Assembly (NCBI GenBank): GCA_963922205.1
Contig: CAWUHX010000317.1
Span: 248,001 to 312,000, forward strand
DNA length: 64,000 bases
Source: Romanomermis culicivorax
Taxonomy: Eukaryota > Nematoda > Enoplea > Mermithida > Mermithidae
Reading direction: 5' to 3'
The translations under genes and the position numbers were made by a program. Under the pieces are notes generated by a model. The model was not told the DNA's origin. It ran no database searches and saw nothing but the letters and a program-made list of their open reading frames with translations. Positions 22,593 to 34,947 of this stretch are shown here, in pieces (the stretch's first letter is position 1; each line of letters opens with the position of its first letter).

Positions 22593-23672
22593 ATGAAGTT
22601 GGAAGTTGATCTCCCATCACAGATCAAGAACAAGGTACAAGCAGTATTTGAGAATGCCCTCGGACCTCTTAACCAAAAGTTAAAGGCAATGAGTGGTCAG
22701 AGGCACCCTCCTATTTCCAGCTTCATAGCCCCTCCTACCTTTTTGGGTGCTTTTGGTGAATCTATAATCGATTTTATATCTCACTTGACCCGTTTCTTTA
22801 CACTTCAAGGTGTAAGCAAAACAGATCACACATATAAAATCGTGTTTTTGGAGTCTTGCTTTAGGGGTCCTGCTCTTGCTTCCTACTGGGACATTAGCAG
22901 TGGTACTCCATAGCCTACACGCTATGAAGAGTTTATGACTTTTCTACAGAAAGACTTTCAGGTAGGGCTTGACTCAGATCTGCATCAGCAGCTGATCCAA
23001 GATTGCCTGCAGAAGCCAACTGAGTCAGCAATAGTCTACCTTGAGCACCTCAAGAAATTATCCAGGGTGGCTTATCGGGATCTTGCGACTGATGTCAGAG
23101 ATTCTATTATAAAACCTATCTTCCTGAGGGGACTGAGACCAGTCCTCCAAGATAGTATGAAGTTCAGAGAGTTTACAACTCTTGAAGAGACTCTCAAAGC
23201 AGCCTGCTACGCAGAATCCCAGATTTTTGTGGATGAGATTCAGTATACTGCACCATCTAATGCTGTTTTCTCTTCAGAACAAAAACTAGCCTGATTCAAT
23301 CCCCTCATGCCGATCCAAAAGAGCAATGCTCAACCATTGTCATTGACTCAGTTGAACAAAATCAGGTCATTACAACAGGAAATGGCGAGGCTCACAGCCA
23401 ACATTGCGAAGCTAATGGCCAAGCAACAATTGCCAGCTACGCGAAATCTGATGCTGCCTATACATCTGTCGGGGCAAGTCCAGAATGTTGGCAACTGCCC
23501 ATCGGGGGCACATCTTCTGATGTGCTCCTTCCCTGGACCTTGCATGCATAGCAACGCCGACTGTTGGGCCCAATGTTCCAACAGCGCCGTCCCTAGCAAC
23601 ACCACCACAGCCAACACCAATTATTGTTATTTTTGTCCAACAGGAGTGTACCCAACTGAACGATGCGACTAG
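22593..23672 (+). pseudogene. Gag remnant of element 1
   Basis: One reading frame interrupted by TAG (22911-22913) and TGA (23292-23294). It resembles retrotransposon Gag capsid, with PPTFLGAFGESIIDFISHL, DLATDVRDSIIKPIFLRGL and TLEETLKAACYAESQIF. All three align with Gag of the other two elements. A coiled-coil-like stretch (QQEMARLTANIAKLMAKQQ) follows. After it are zinc-knuckle-like motifs: one has Tyr in place of His (CYFCPTGVYPTERC, about 23626-23670), and a second follows an in-frame TAG as CLHCHQIGVHRANAC (about 23677-23720). Gag packages the RNA and builds the particle. Confidence 0.8.
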
Positions 23673-23726
23673 CCCTGCCTGCATTGCCATCAAATAGGAG
23701 TGCACAGAGCCAATGCTTGCCTGCAT

Positions 23727-25060
23727 CGCGGTCAGACAAATTCTGGTGAGAATGACTATGATGACTCAGGTTACTCTCCCCATGGGACAAATGCTTACAC
23801 TCCGGGATATGCTTATCCACCTCGTAATGGGATGGGGAACCAATATTGGCAGCCCTTACATCGAAATACTGTCATTGGGGCCACCGACAGTCTTCCTCAC
23901 CCAGATCCGCTCGATCTGGATGATTAAGTGCTTGCTGAACACCTGGTGGATCCTTCACAACAGTGTTATCCTGTCTGTGTAATCAGTATTGGGTTTTTAG
24001 CATCACCAGCGGTTTCTGCATAGGTGATTTCACCTGCCTTACCACCACCACTGCCGAGATATGGGACACCAGTTGTCCTACACCCATTCACCACACTGAT
24101 GAGGATTGGCAACCTCAACATTATCATGTCATACTGTCGGAATGAAACAATAACTGCTGGTCAATCTCCTGCAATTGTAGGAGCATTACCGGCACCTTCC
24201 GCCCGTTTCCCTGCCCAAGGAACCCCACCTAGCATTCCTACAGATTCAGCACTGAAGGTCATCAGTCAAATGGAATCGATGAATCTGATAGGTATACTAC
24301 CATCTTTTTTTAACATTTCAGGTCTGCAAACTGGAAATCTTCATAGGTCTATGAATTCAATGATTTCTCATTTACAGATTCATCGTCCATCACTGAGCTG
24401 ATGCAGGTTGTCTGGTGAGAATACCTGGCCAAGAAATACCTGCACCTACCTTGGGCACTGCTCAACAAGCTGTTCAAAGTCCAGATGCTGACCGCCGTTG
24501 ATGTTGTGCTTACTGCACCCCTGGCGTTGGGAGTATTGGGACCCGAGGTCGCTCGAGAGCCCTCAAGTTCATTGCCAACAGCATTATCCAGGCATCCCCT
24601 GTCGATAAGTATCTGTTGGATGGGGAACTATCGTTGCCGGCAGTCGACTCCATCTGCCACGCTGTCGAAAAGGCCTGTTGGATCCCTTCAAACGCTGTGC
24701 GCAATCACCTAGCAACTGCCTCCATTCCCCACGACCAGTTTCCCAACCAAAGAGGTCAATGCTGTCGGAGAAATGCTGGGTCTAGTTGACAACAATGTCA
24801 GCATCATCCATGGTTGCTATTCCCATCATCCACCCTCCTGCAGTCACCCAAGATTGGCATCCTTCGCGAAATCCACCGGTCCGGGGGCCTGGTCCTCGAC
24901 TTCCCTGGCGAGGAGCCAATATCGTTCAACAGCCATGATAAGGAAATTTAACACCACCCACCAGGCCGATACTGTGAATTTTGGTGAAAATTTACAGATA
25001 ACATTTGTAAATTTAGTTTATGCGATAAAATGGGCCTTTGTAACATTACTGTTCTTATGA
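23727..25060 (+). pseudogene. Gag-env linker remnant of element 1
   Basis: Frames shift repeatedly and little is recognisable. The end of the stretch (about 25000-25060) encodes a hydrophobic segment, AIKWAFVTLLFL, followed by a TGA and then the env ectodomain start. It therefore matches the internal signal segment that precedes env in the other two elements. Confidence 0.45.
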
Positions 25061-26349
25061 ATGAGCTCTGCAGTACCTGCCACTCAGTACCAATTTTGTG
25101 GGCTTTCAAGAAGTGGTCACCCATGGGAGCTACCTCAAAAAATAGAGTGTAAACCACCAAAATCTTCATGGAGTCCACGACCCATGAATGTCACAGTATA
25201 TGTTCCTAGTTCTAATCCAATCACAATCTCAGCGTGGAAATGCACATTGGGTAATGGCAAAGTCTGCACCAACACTGGTTTCTTTGGATCTAGGGGCATC
25301 ACTACAGACGTCATTACCACTCAGCTAGTGCCTGCGGCTTGCACATTAGCACATCCCACTAAGATGTTTGGTTTACAAAAGCTTGTTGGTATCTACCCTG
25401 GCTTTTATAGCACAAACCAAACATTGGAAGTGATGTACAAATGGTGCTGCAGTGACATCTGCAAGAGAGTGACTAACCTCTTCATGGAAGAGGGACAAAT
25501 CACTTCTTGGGTCTGCATCTGTATCAGGGAACCATGTCATCATTGATAATCTGCAGGTTTCTCTCAAGATCTCGGGAAACTCCAGCGCCTTCCAATTGTG
25601 TCTCGAACTATGTTCAACCACAATTTAGATGGATCAGGGTCTTCTATGCATCCAGGCGAGATTTAATCTGACCCAGAATATGTTCAGTTTGGCGAATGAC
25701 TCATGTCATGACCCTGTCAATGCTAAGCTGAACTATTTGGCCCAACAGATCAAGGAGTAAGAAATTAAAAATTCTGGATTCATGTGGCTTGAGCTTTGCT
25801 CTCACACTCAATGCTACCTTGATCTGACCTGGCAGCTGCTTTGCTTTGACCCTACCTTGGGTGCCCGGGCATTCCTTCAGAGCATTCCTTCAATGACCTG
25901 ACAGCAGAATTCACAGGCGATGTGCTGATGATATGGCTGTACCAAAGGGTCAATGCCACGTTTGTTTACCACTCGTACTGGGTGGGAAACATCTGCTACA
26001 AGTATCTTCCTGTGCAGGTTGGTGGTACCATTTATTTTTCCACCCCCCTGGCCCATACCTACTCAAAACTAGCCCAATAGTGCCGTGTGATCACCACGTT
26101 ACAGGGATTTTCCAAAATGGTTCGGGCTGGTTTACTGAGTCTGCCACAGTCCATGTGAGACACATCCCACTGGAACTCTTCTGGAAACAGTGCTTTAGCA
26201 TCACCAACTTTGATGCTCCTGCGCTATTCCACAACCAATTGGTAATGACCCCTTCAAGTTTTGCTTTCTTTAAACAGTACATTTACAAGACTGAGCAAAT
26301 TGAAGCAGCATCGTGCATTTTGTCCTTTTCATGGCATCAGCTACAGTAA
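25061..26349 (+). pseudogene. envelope-like glycoprotein remnant of element 1
   Basis: Frame 25061-25546 carries YQFCGLSRSGHPWELP, CTNTGFFGSRGI, STNQTLEVMYKWCCSDIC and MEEGQITSW. All have counterparts in the env of the elements at 31.8-40.7 and 45.4-54.8 kb. After several frameshifts (about 25546-25930, with LDLTWQLLCFDPTLGARAFLQ visible near 25817-25880), frame 25933-26349 carries FDAPALFHNQL and FFKQYIYKTEQIE. The membrane anchor is missing. The protein would have been a surface glycoprotein; it is dead here. Confidence 0.75.
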
Positions 26350-26513
26350 AATTTTTCTATAAGAAAATTATATGCACATGATTTTAAATGTAATGAAATG
26401 GTAAACCTATAGCATTCTAACTCCTGACCAATTCAAAACTCCTGCCTCTCACACTAGCTGAAAAATAGTGAGGGAGGCATATTATAGTCATTTTCAGAAC
26501 TATAAACAAACCT

Positions 26514-26893
26514 GGGGTTGGTTGCACTAACTTAATATGAGGATAATCTCAACATCAGATTAAATTGATGATCCTGAGGTTGAGCTAATCGCAATGTCCG
26601 AATTATTTTCTTCCACTGCACAAACAACAGTCATTCTGGAATTGACTAATACTGAGGTTTAAATTTGAGTTTGGGAATCACAGAAATTTTTATATTTATT
26701 TGCTTTAAAGATGAGAAAATTATGCGAAAATGTTTGTGCAACCCAACAGCTCGAGCTAGGGATAATCTCCACATTGAGCTCATTATAATCCTGATGATAT
26801 CCAAAATATACCAAACTTGAGATAAAACCGAATCACCTTTTTGTTTGAGATTACCTTAAGCTCGAGCTCAGACCCCTTTAGTGCAACTGGGCC
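26514..26893. mobile_element. MITE, ~380 bp
   Basis: gttgcactaa at the left (about 26521) faces ttagtgcaac at the right (about 26877-26886). Inward are opposed ctcgag, gaggataatctc and gagattacctt-like words. The left end resembles the inward-reading right end of the element at 9410-10906. A target duplication was not clear. Confidence 0.6.
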
Positions 26894-28099
26894 TTCGTTA
26901 CAGTCATTGGGCACCAATCTGTGAACGGGAGAACAGGGTTAAGCATAGAAAAATGCTATTGATTCAGCTGTGCCTATATTAGGGGTGTGCACCAAATCCC
27001 GTACCCAGTTCTCCAGGACTCTACTGGCACTCCCACAACAATGGTACGACTTTTTTGAAAGCAACACAGGAGCGATAAGGATGGGTGAAATTGCTTCCCA
27101 TTTGCCATCCCGCAAAAAGTGCTCTTTCTGCATTTTCAGTTTAAACTGTGAATGATGCTATTTTGCTATATAGACTATATTTGCTATATAGAGCTTGTTT
27201 ATAGCTTGTAATCAGTAGAACTTATGGACTGAATTCCATACAATATGTTATTTAAAATGAGTGAATAAAACGTATCCTGCACAATCGATTTAGTTCTCAG
27301 AAGACTCTATGCTGTAGCTTTTTTTCTAAAAAAGCTGAGTGGGATTTTATATGCCACTTTCCCACAGTTGATTCCTTTTATTGACATCAAATTCAGCAAA
27401 AAGTTTAACACAGTTGGAAGCACACATGTGTGAGGAGACATGAGGGTACAAACTACCCCAAAGGTTTTTAAACTGAAAAATTTATGAAAAAAAATTTTTT
27501 CGTCAACTTTTTTTGAATTTTTTGTCTCAAAATAACACCACAAAACCAAGATCAACCCCTGTACCAAGATCCAAACCAAGATCAACCCCTGTACCCTCCA
27601 AAAAATTTCAGGGATGCACATGTTTGGTTGGAGGGCATTTCTTCACATTTGAAATCATGTGCATATAATTTTCATATAGAAAAATTTTACTGCAGTTGAT
27701 GCCAGGGGAATGACAAAATGCACGATGCTGCAAAATATACTTTTTCACAGACATGGAAAAATTTTTTGAGAAAGAATGAAAATCCAATATAAAGAAAGTG
27801 ATTTTTTCCAACTTTAACCCAAGTTCTCAAAAATCTAGTCCATTTCTTTTTCTAGCATGGCGACTATCGAAGCAAGTATATTCTTCTTTTTTCTGTCCCA
27901 TCAGAGAATTTTCTAATCAACTAGTTCGCCTCTTTTTAGTGGGCCTCAATTATGCACGAAAACCTCTATAGAAGCACATTGAAGTTTCAAATTTGGTCAT
28001 CTTCACATCAAAAAACAATGAAAAACAATCTTCAAGCCACGAATTCTCACTTTCAGAAAAAGTAAAAGATGTGTAAACTGCATAGTACTTAAAACACGT
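26894..28099. other. no gene recognised
   Basis: A/T-rich DNA. At about 27541-27597 a 28-bp unit around aagatcaacccctgtacc is duplicated in tandem. ORFs lack signatures. Confidence 0.4.
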
Positions 28100-29010
28100 T
28101 GTGAACAGACTGAAAAATGACCATATCTATTGAATTCCCCATGGCCTAGAATACCTCAACCCAAAAAATCGCAGAAATACCTTTGGTTACAGAAATGACT
28201 ATTTTTTTTTGTAAACTGACTGCCTTCATTGAATGCCCCATGGTCAGGAACATCTTCCCTCAAAAATCGCAGGAATATATATGCTTACACTCAATATAAT
28301 TTTGTGTGTAAAATGATCAAATTCATTGCATTCCCCGTGATCAAAAACCCCTTTCGAAGAAAAATTTTACACCCGGGATAATTTTTGGCATAAAGTGGCA
28401 TTCATTAAATTCTCTATGGTCGAAAGCCCCTTCCACAAAAAAATCACGAAAATATGCTCGTTTACACCCCAGATAGTATTTTGTGTAAAGTGACACATCC
28501 ATTGAATTCTTCCCAGTCGAATACCCCTTCCACCAAAAAATCACAAATATACGCTTGTTTACACCCGGGATAGATTTTGTGTAAAATGATCGCATTCATC
28601 AAATTCCCCGTGGTCGAAAACCCCTTCCACCGAAAAAACACGAAAATACGTTTGTTTACATCCGCGATAAGTTTTTGTCTAAAGTGATCACATTCATCAA
28701 AGTCCCCATGGTCGAAAACCCTTCCACCAAAAAAATCATGAAAATACGCTTGTTTACAACCAGGATTTTTTGTGTAAAGTGGTCGCGTTCATTGAATTCC
28801 CGTGGTCGAAAATCGCCTTCACAAAAAAATTACGGAAATACGCTTGTTTACATCCGAGATAATTTTTTTGTGTAAAATGACACATCTATTGAATTTCCTG
28901 CAGTCGAAAACTCCCTCCACTGAAAAATCACGGAAATACGCTTGTTAACACCTGGGATAATTTTTCGTGTAAAGTGACCACGTCCATCAAATTCCAAATG
29001 GTCGAAAACC
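28100..29010 (+). repeat. satellite-like tandem repeat, ~90 bp unit, about 10 copies
   Basis: Each unit contains cattgaattccccatggtcg, then aaaaccccttccacc, then aaaaaatcacgaaaatacgc, then ttgtttacacccgggataat and tttttgtgtaaagtgatc. Copies run from about 28100 to 29010 with about 15-20 percent divergence. The ORFs here reflect the 90-bp periodicity. Confidence 0.85.
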
Positions 29011-30390
29011 TTAACAACCCAAAAATCCCAATATGGCTGCCGGTTCAATTGAAACTGCAAAAAGTTAATAGGGCATTATGCTGCAAAGAATTATTTTTTT
29101 GAAGCCGTAAGTTTATAACGAAATTGAGGAATTTGGCATTTTCCGGCACTTTGGACCACCATATAATTGAATTGAGGCCATACTTTAAAAAAATGAAAAA
29201 TCGCATTTGAGATTGCACCCCCAAGGTGCTTAGGCCGAAGTATGGAGCTTGGATATACGGCACATCCATTGTGGAGCATAGTGGGACATGGGGACGCTTA
29301 AAAAGTGCGTTTTTTGCATGTTTTTGGGGCCCCGCCCAGCAGCACTTGCAGATAGAGGCGAAATGACAAAAGGCACCCCATACTTTGCCCCTATGCCCGA
29401 AATTATGAAAAAAAACCCCGAAGGTTCTGGCTCTTACCATTTTAGCTCTAGGGCAGGGGGGGGGACAAAATTGACGCTATCGCACCACCTATGATATCTC
29501 ATTTATTCTTGATCAGTATGGTGAGTGTCAGACCATGATTTACAAACTATGAGGAAGCCATGATCATTGCATTCTACTCAGAAAGAAGGGAAACGATAGA
29601 GCAGCAACTACACCTAGAGTAATGAAATAAACGTCTTTCATTGAAACTCACTAGAACAGCAGAGTAAAAGCATCGTCTGACAAATTCCTCTCTCCCATAT
29701 TCCAAGGTTACCAGGAAAAACCAGCTTTTAAGTGAACGTCAGTTTTCAGTTTTAGACTTTGATCTTCAGTCGGAAAACTGGGCCAACCAAAATAGCCTAC
29801 TACAGCATGCGCCACGGCTAAAGACAATCGTTTATTGATTCAGTTATTTACTCAGCTAATGGGCTAACGGGCTAATGAACAAAATATACATTTTAATTGT
29901 CAATCATGCACATATGTACATATATGATAACTTCGTGTATTTTTTTTGTCATATTTGTATATTTTTAAATATGCTAATGAAACGCATTGTACATTTAGCA
30001 CATGGCCAAAGGAAAAGCAACACATGATTTTTATTTGCAAGAGTTTGCACAACGACTTGTTTCTTCTGTTTCTTCCTCTTCATGATATTTCATAAGTCGA
30101 GTTGTGGGATGACACACACCGGTAAGTTCGCTATACATTCCAGGTTATTTTGAGTGCCGCACAAGTAACCTATAAAGTTTGAGCGATCGAGGTCAATAAC
30201 ACAGATGTTGAAACTTCTCATTATTACTAGTTGGCTTTTTTCGCTTTATACATGCCAAATGAAACAACCGCTAAGCAGGTGTCTGTTGAAATACACAATG
30301 GAGCACACAATTTGTATATTGCATGTTGCCTCTGAAAATCTCTAAAGACCATGGACAGGATAAAATTTGAGATATGAAGTTATCTCAGAA
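29011..30390. other. no gene recognised
   Basis: Mixed-composition DNA. The minus-strand frame at 29045-29440 has no recognisable motif. Near 29840-29885 gctaatgggctaac words resemble the minisatellite at 42540-42850. Confidence 0.4.
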
Positions 30391-30742
30391 TTCACAGTTT
30401 TCAAACTGTAATTTCAAAGTTTTTTTGCCTGGTACCAAACTTTTTTCCACGATCAAAATTTTTTTCGTCGTAGAACCAAAATTTTTATGCCAAAAGATGC
30501 AGCACATTGAGACATGCCAGAAAACGGAGTTTCAGAGCACTAAAGTAATTTTTGAGTGAGATATTCGAAAGAAAATTCGGCTTTCAAACTGTAATTTCAA
30601 TATTTTTTTGCCTGGTACCAAATATTTCTTTGGGATCAAAATTTTTTTCGTCCTACAACCAAAATTTTTATGCCAAAAGACGCAGCACATTGAAAAATGC
30701 CAGAAAATGGAGTTTCAGAGCACCAAAGTGATTTTTGAGTGG
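30391..30742 (+). repeat. tandem duplication, ~170 bp unit, two copies
   Basis: Copies 30391-30558 and 30575-30742 share ttcaaactgtaatttcaa, tttttttgcctggtaccaaa, atgccaaaaga and cagagcac, and are over 90 percent identical. The second copy abuts the transposase fragment at 30744. Confidence 0.85.
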
Positions 30743-30743
30743 A

Positions 30744-30807
30744 ATTCGTGACTGAGGATGGCGTTCATACAAATACCATAGAAGGCTTGTGGGGACTCGT
30801 CAAACAG
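30744..30807 (+). pseudogene. ISXO2/Merlin-like transposase fragment, left part
   Basis: The frame EFVTEDGVHTNTIEGLWGLVKQ matches the conserved end of the ISXO2-type DDE domain, with the HTNTIEG...W..lK signature seen in Merlin-superfamily transposases. The upstream part of the gene is gone. The fragment is cut at the 8-bp TCAAACAG (30800-30807) and resumes at 42174. Confidence 0.65.
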
Positions 30808-31803
30808 GGTTGGTGCCAGATCTGCTACCTAGTGCACATCCGCTACCTAGTGCACAACGGCTACCTAATGCATATCTGCTACCATAGTCAGATCCACCAC
30901 CTAGTGCACATCCCCTACTTTCTGCTGAGGTATATAAGTAACACGTTAAGGCCAGTTCACTTGGCGACATTTTGCACAACATATACCCGACATACATGTC
31001 GCGACATAACGAGCATGACATAAGCCCGACATATAAGTGACATACACCTGACATACAGTTTGCTCTTTCGCTCAGCCGGCTATTTTGGCCGACCAACATT
31101 TTTTACCATTTGTGTGCTTGGTGCGCATAATCGTGACAGGCGCAAAAAAGCTCATCATCCAAAAGTAAAGAAAGACCAAAAATAGCAACAGACTTTCTTT
31201 TGGACATTGAAAAATAATACTGAGATGGAGAATGTCGCGGCATATGTCATAGCATATGTCACACATTATGTTACCTTATATGTCGCGCGTGTGAACGTCT
31301 TAAGCCGTAGGCAAACTTAGCCACAACGGGCGAAAAAATGTGCGGCCCACACACTTTTTTGCGGTTTCCAAAAATTGCGGCCCGCAGGTCACCCGCAACT
31401 GGAAAAAAATTTTGTGGGTGGCAACCCGCAACCGCATTGCGGTTTATGGACCCGCAAAGAGTTCTCGAGTGGAGTACTTTTTGCGGTTCTGGTAGCCGCA
31501 TCTGATACAGTATATGCCGTTTTGCGCTGGATAACAATGAATACCTGATTATTATCAACTAGAAAACTCAATTTTTTCCAGAATTTGCTTTGTCCACCGT
31601 TTTTTTCTGCAAAGGAGTCTTCTGAGAAAAGAAAATTAGGAATGAGGAAAAAAATTTATGCAAGGTTCTCATTGTCGAAAACATTTTGGGGAATCGAAAA
31701 CTGAAAAGATGTATTTTGGTGAACATTGGAAGATTATAAACACTGTTTTTCCCACCGGCTTTTTCGTCAAATGGCGATAGGAGTAAAATTTTTTTTGCCA
31801 ATT

Positions 31804-32345
31804 TGTAATGTCGAGACAGTGACCAAAAGGTTAGCAAAAATAAAGTTTAATAACCAAAAAAAATATAGATACAAAAAAAGATTTAACCTGACAGCTTCAG
31901 TATACATTTGGAATTCGTAAACGTGATTGGCGCCATAATAAATGAGTACAAGTAAAATGAATTAAAACGCGAATGAACAGATATAAAAAAAAGCAATATT
32001 CTACGGTGTTCGGTATGCGAGATCCAATCGAGAGAAAGAGAATGAGCTAACAAATGCGGGTTTATAAGGAGTTGGGAAAGTTGTTTACGAGTTTTAGGCC
32101 AACTGATAAGTTGATAAAGTTGTCTGGGTTTTATTGCACGATTTTTCTGTGGAAGGTTTGTGTCGGTATGTTTTGGTAATGATATTGTTTAGCTTATTGT
32201 AAGTTCATGTTTGTTTTGACTAAAGTTGGTAATTTGGTACTTGGATGAGCCTGGCATAGAAAGTTACATAAACAAAACTAATAAACATAAAAGTTACAAA
32301 AGAGTAAATAAACAAAATCGTATTGAAATGGGGGTTTTCCTGACA
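31804..32345 (-). repeat. 3' LTR of element 2
   Basis: About 542 bp, starting tgtaatgtcgagacagtgac and ending ggttttcctgaca on the plus strand. A TATAAA-like box (minus strand, 32066-32061) lies in mid-LTR. It is nearly identical to 40164-40704. Confidence 0.95.
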
Positions 32346-32378
32346 TGGCCGTCCTTTAAAGGTTGAACGTCCTCGTTC
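32346..32378 (-). promoter_or_regulatory. polypurine tract region of element 2
   Basis: Just inside the 3' LTR the minus strand reads aaaggacggcca, a weak plus-strand primer tract. It is preceded by gaacgaggacgttcaac (32378-32362), a 17-mer also found at the same place in element 3 (53820-53836). Its gaacg and cgttc arms are complementary. Confidence 0.55.
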
Positions 32379-34848
32379 GACATGGATTGACACGAAGATT
32401 ATAATGGCGACCATCTTGATTTTGAACATCTTCTTGCGATAGGCTTTCTTTTTGAACGATTTTCGAGTCCACTTGTTGTCGCCGACGATTATGTGGGCGA
32501 GTTCGGTTCACATGTAACGTTTCTTTTCCTTGTGGAATATCGCGATTTTCAATTATTACATTTGGATACAATACTTGGATGATCTTGTAGGGTCCTTCAA
32601 AGATGGGTTGCAATTTTTTTGCCTGGTTTTTCCTTACTATTTGGGATTCTTTCCATATCATGTCTCCAGCTTTGTACGAAACATTGTTTTTGTTTTTGTT
32701 ATAGTTTGTGGCATATTGATCCTGAGATTTTTGTATTTGATCTTGTATAATTGTTAAAGCGCTTGCAAAATGCTTTTGGACTTCAATATGATAGCTGTCA
32801 ATGTCAATGTAATGAAGGGGTGGATTGAAGCTTAATGCTGCATCAATAGGTAATTGGGGTATTCTACCATATATTAGTTCAAAGGGTGAATGATTTGTGG
32901 ATGCATTTGTGTGAATGTTTGTGGCGAAAACAGCATAGGGTAAATGTTGATCCCAATTCGAATGATTGTTTGATTGGATGTACATGCGCATCCGGGTGAT
33001 TAATGTTTGATTAGCACGTTCCACTTCACCATTAGCAATTGGGTGATATGCAGACGTGTGAATTTTCTTTGTATGGAATAAGTTTAGAATTTCTGTCATT
33101 AAATTTGATGTGAAATCGGATCCACGATCAGACTGAAGTATTTCCAGTGCACCGTGTCTGCAAACTATTTTTGTAATGAAAAGTTCTGCGATTGTTTTTG
33201 CCGTAATGTCTGCAGTAGCGAACGCTTCTAGGTACTTGGTAAAATAATCAATAAAAACGACTATGAATCGATGGCCATTTTCTGTAATAGGCAATGGACC
33301 CATACAATCTACAGCTATTCGGTTAAATGGGCCTGATACGGGGATTGGTTTGAGGGTGGCTTTAATTTTCCTGCGCATTGCTTTGTTTTTCTGACAAAGA
33401 CTGCAAGTACTGCAATATTCAGAAATGTCTTTTTGTAATGTTTTCCAAAAGTATCGTTTATTTATGAGTTGTATTGTTTTCTTTGTCCCAAAATGACCGA
33501 CAAGCTCGTCATCATGATGTGCACTGATTATCAAGTTAATTAATGAATTTGGGACAACCAATTTGACCAAAGAATTTTCGATTTTGAATAGAATGCCATT
33601 TTGTAGTTTGTAATCTGAGAAATTGTGGTTTGATGTTTTATTTTGTAAGGCATCAAAAATTTGTTTCAAATTTTGATCTTCTTTTTGAAGAGCTTGCATA
33701 TTAAATTCGTTTTCAATGGTTTCAAAGGATATTGGGTTAATTGATTGATTTGGATAGCAGATCAAATCAGTTTCGATGTCAAAACTTTGTTTAGCGGACA
33801 CGTCTGGTAGCCTAGAGAAAGCATCCGCATTAAGATGCTGTGTACCTTTTCGTGGAACTATATTAAGCTTTGTTTCAGCTACCGCTAAGCCCCATCTCGC
33901 AATTCGGGCTGAAGGGTTTGTTTTTTCTAGAACAGCTTTTACGGCCGTGTGATCCGTTTGAACAGTAACTTCATGTTGATGGAGGTAGGGTCTAAAATAC
34001 TTGATGAATTCAACAACGGCTAAAGTTTCAAGCTCTGTGATTGGATAATTCTTTTCAGATGGCTTTAATGTTCGACTTCCAAAAGCCACAGGGTGTTCCA
34101 TTTTATCATCCGCAATTTGACTGAGAACAGCACCAATTCCGTCTTTTGATGCATCCATTTGCAAGAGGAAAGGTCTAGAAAAATCCGGGTGTTTTAGAAT
34201 AGGTGGATTAATTAATTTAGTTTTTAGTAAATCAAATGCTTTTTGTTGTGGTTCGCCCCATGTGAATTTGATGCCCTTCTTTAAAAGATATGTGAGAGGT
34301 TGAGATTTTTGGGCACAATTAGCAATGAATTTTCTATAGTATGATATGAGGCCAAGGAATGACTTTACATCTTTGACATTTTCAGGTCTCTTGATATTTT
34401 GGACAGCTTGTAGTTTCATATTGTCTGGGCTAATCCCATTAGCCAAAATTTCATAGCCTAGATATTTGACTTCGGGATATGCAAATTTGCATTTGTCTAA
34501 GCAAAGTTTCATTTTACCATTTTGTAAACGATTTAGGATTGCTTGCAATCGTTGTAGCATTTGATCGAATGTTTTACCGAACACTAGAATGTCATCTAGG
34601 TACACTAAGCAAGACGTCCACTGTAATCCTGAGAGTAAAATGTCCATGAGCCGCTGAAACGTTGCAGGCGCATTACATAGACCAAAAGGAAGATAGTTAA
34701 ATTCATATAGTCCTGTTGGTGTCATGAAAGCTGTTTTTTCACGATCAGATTCTTTGATTGGAATGGACCAATAAGCGTTAGCTTGGTCCAAAGTGGTAAA
34801 ATGCTTCATGCCGTTTAATGTGTCAAGGATGTCATCAATACGCGGCAA
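32356..34848 (-). CDS. pol: Pol of element 2: reverse transcriptase, RNase H, integrase
   Basis: 830 codons downstream of the TGA at 34948-34950 and in frame with the upstream ORF; the first ATG is at 34848, but reverse transcriptase starts earlier. Order: reverse transcriptase with LPFGLCNAPATFQ and the active-site YLDD (about residues 83-86); RNase H with QMDASKDGIGAVLSQ, ELETLAVVEF and TDHTAVKAVL; integrase with an HHCC finger (GHFGTKKTIQ ... CSTCSLCQ), the catalytic Asp in VDCMGPLP, Asp in QSDRGSDF and Glu in GEVERANQTL; and a C-terminal GPY-like module, FEGPYKIIQVLYP. All catalytic residues I expect are present. It copies the RNA into DNA and integrates it. The stop codon abuts the polypurine tract. 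Confidence 0.93.
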   Translation of the reverse strand: MPRIDDILDTLNGMKHFTTLDQANAYWSIPIKESDREKTAFMTPTGLYEFNYLPFGLCNAPATFQRLMDILLSGLQWTSCLVYLDDILVFGKTFDQMLQRLQAILNRLQNGKMKLCLDKCKFAYPEVKYLGYEILANGISPDNMKLQAVQNIKRPENVKDVKSFLGLISYYRKFIANCAQKSQPLTYLLKKGIKFTWGEPQQKAFDLLKTKLINPPILKHPDFSRPFLLQMDASKDGIGAVLSQIADDKMEHPVAFGSRTLKPSEKNYPITELETLAVVEFIKYFRPYLHQHEVTVQTDHTAVKAVLEKTNPSARIARWGLAVAETKLNIVPRKGTQHLNADAFSRLPDVSAKQSFDIETDLICYPNQSINPISFETIENEFNMQALQKEDQNLKQIFDALQNKTSNHNFSDYKLQNGILFKIENSLVKLVVPNSLINLIISAHHDDELVGHFGTKKTIQLINKRYFWKTLQKDISEYCSTCSLCQKNKAMRRKIKATLKPIPVSGPFNRIAVDCMGPLPITENGHRFIVVFIDYFTKYLEAFATADITAKTIAELFITKIVCRHGALEILQSDRGSDFTSNLMTEILNLFHTKKIHTSAYHPIANGEVERANQTLITRMRMYIQSNNHSNWDQHLPYAVFATNIHTNASTNHSPFELIYGRIPQLPIDAALSFNPPLHYIDIDSYHIEVQKHFASALTIIQDQIQKSQDQYATNYNKNKNNVSYKAGDMIWKESQIVRKNQAKKLQPIFEGPYKIIQVLYPNVIIENRDIPQGKETLHVNRTRPHNRRRQQVDSKIVQKESLSQEDVQNQDGRHYNLRVNPCRTRTFNL

Positions 34849-34947
34849 AGGGTAAACATCCTTCTTTGTAGCTTGATTTAGTGCTCGAAAATCTATGCAT
34901 AATCTAAGGCCACGGCCTTTCTTTGGGACAAGAACACTATTGGTTGA

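Larger units (their letters stand above)
22593..26349 (+). mobile_element. decayed gag-env LTR retroelement (element 1)
   Basis: Gag pieces (22593-23672) are followed by envelope pieces (25061-26349) with no protease or polymerase between them. The sequence stops in the env ectodomain, before a membrane anchor or pol. The gag-then-env order and the shared motifs place it in the same lineage as the elements at 31804-40704 and 45442-54767. No LTR pair was found. Numerous stops and frameshifts show it is a dead, truncated copy. Confidence 0.7.
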
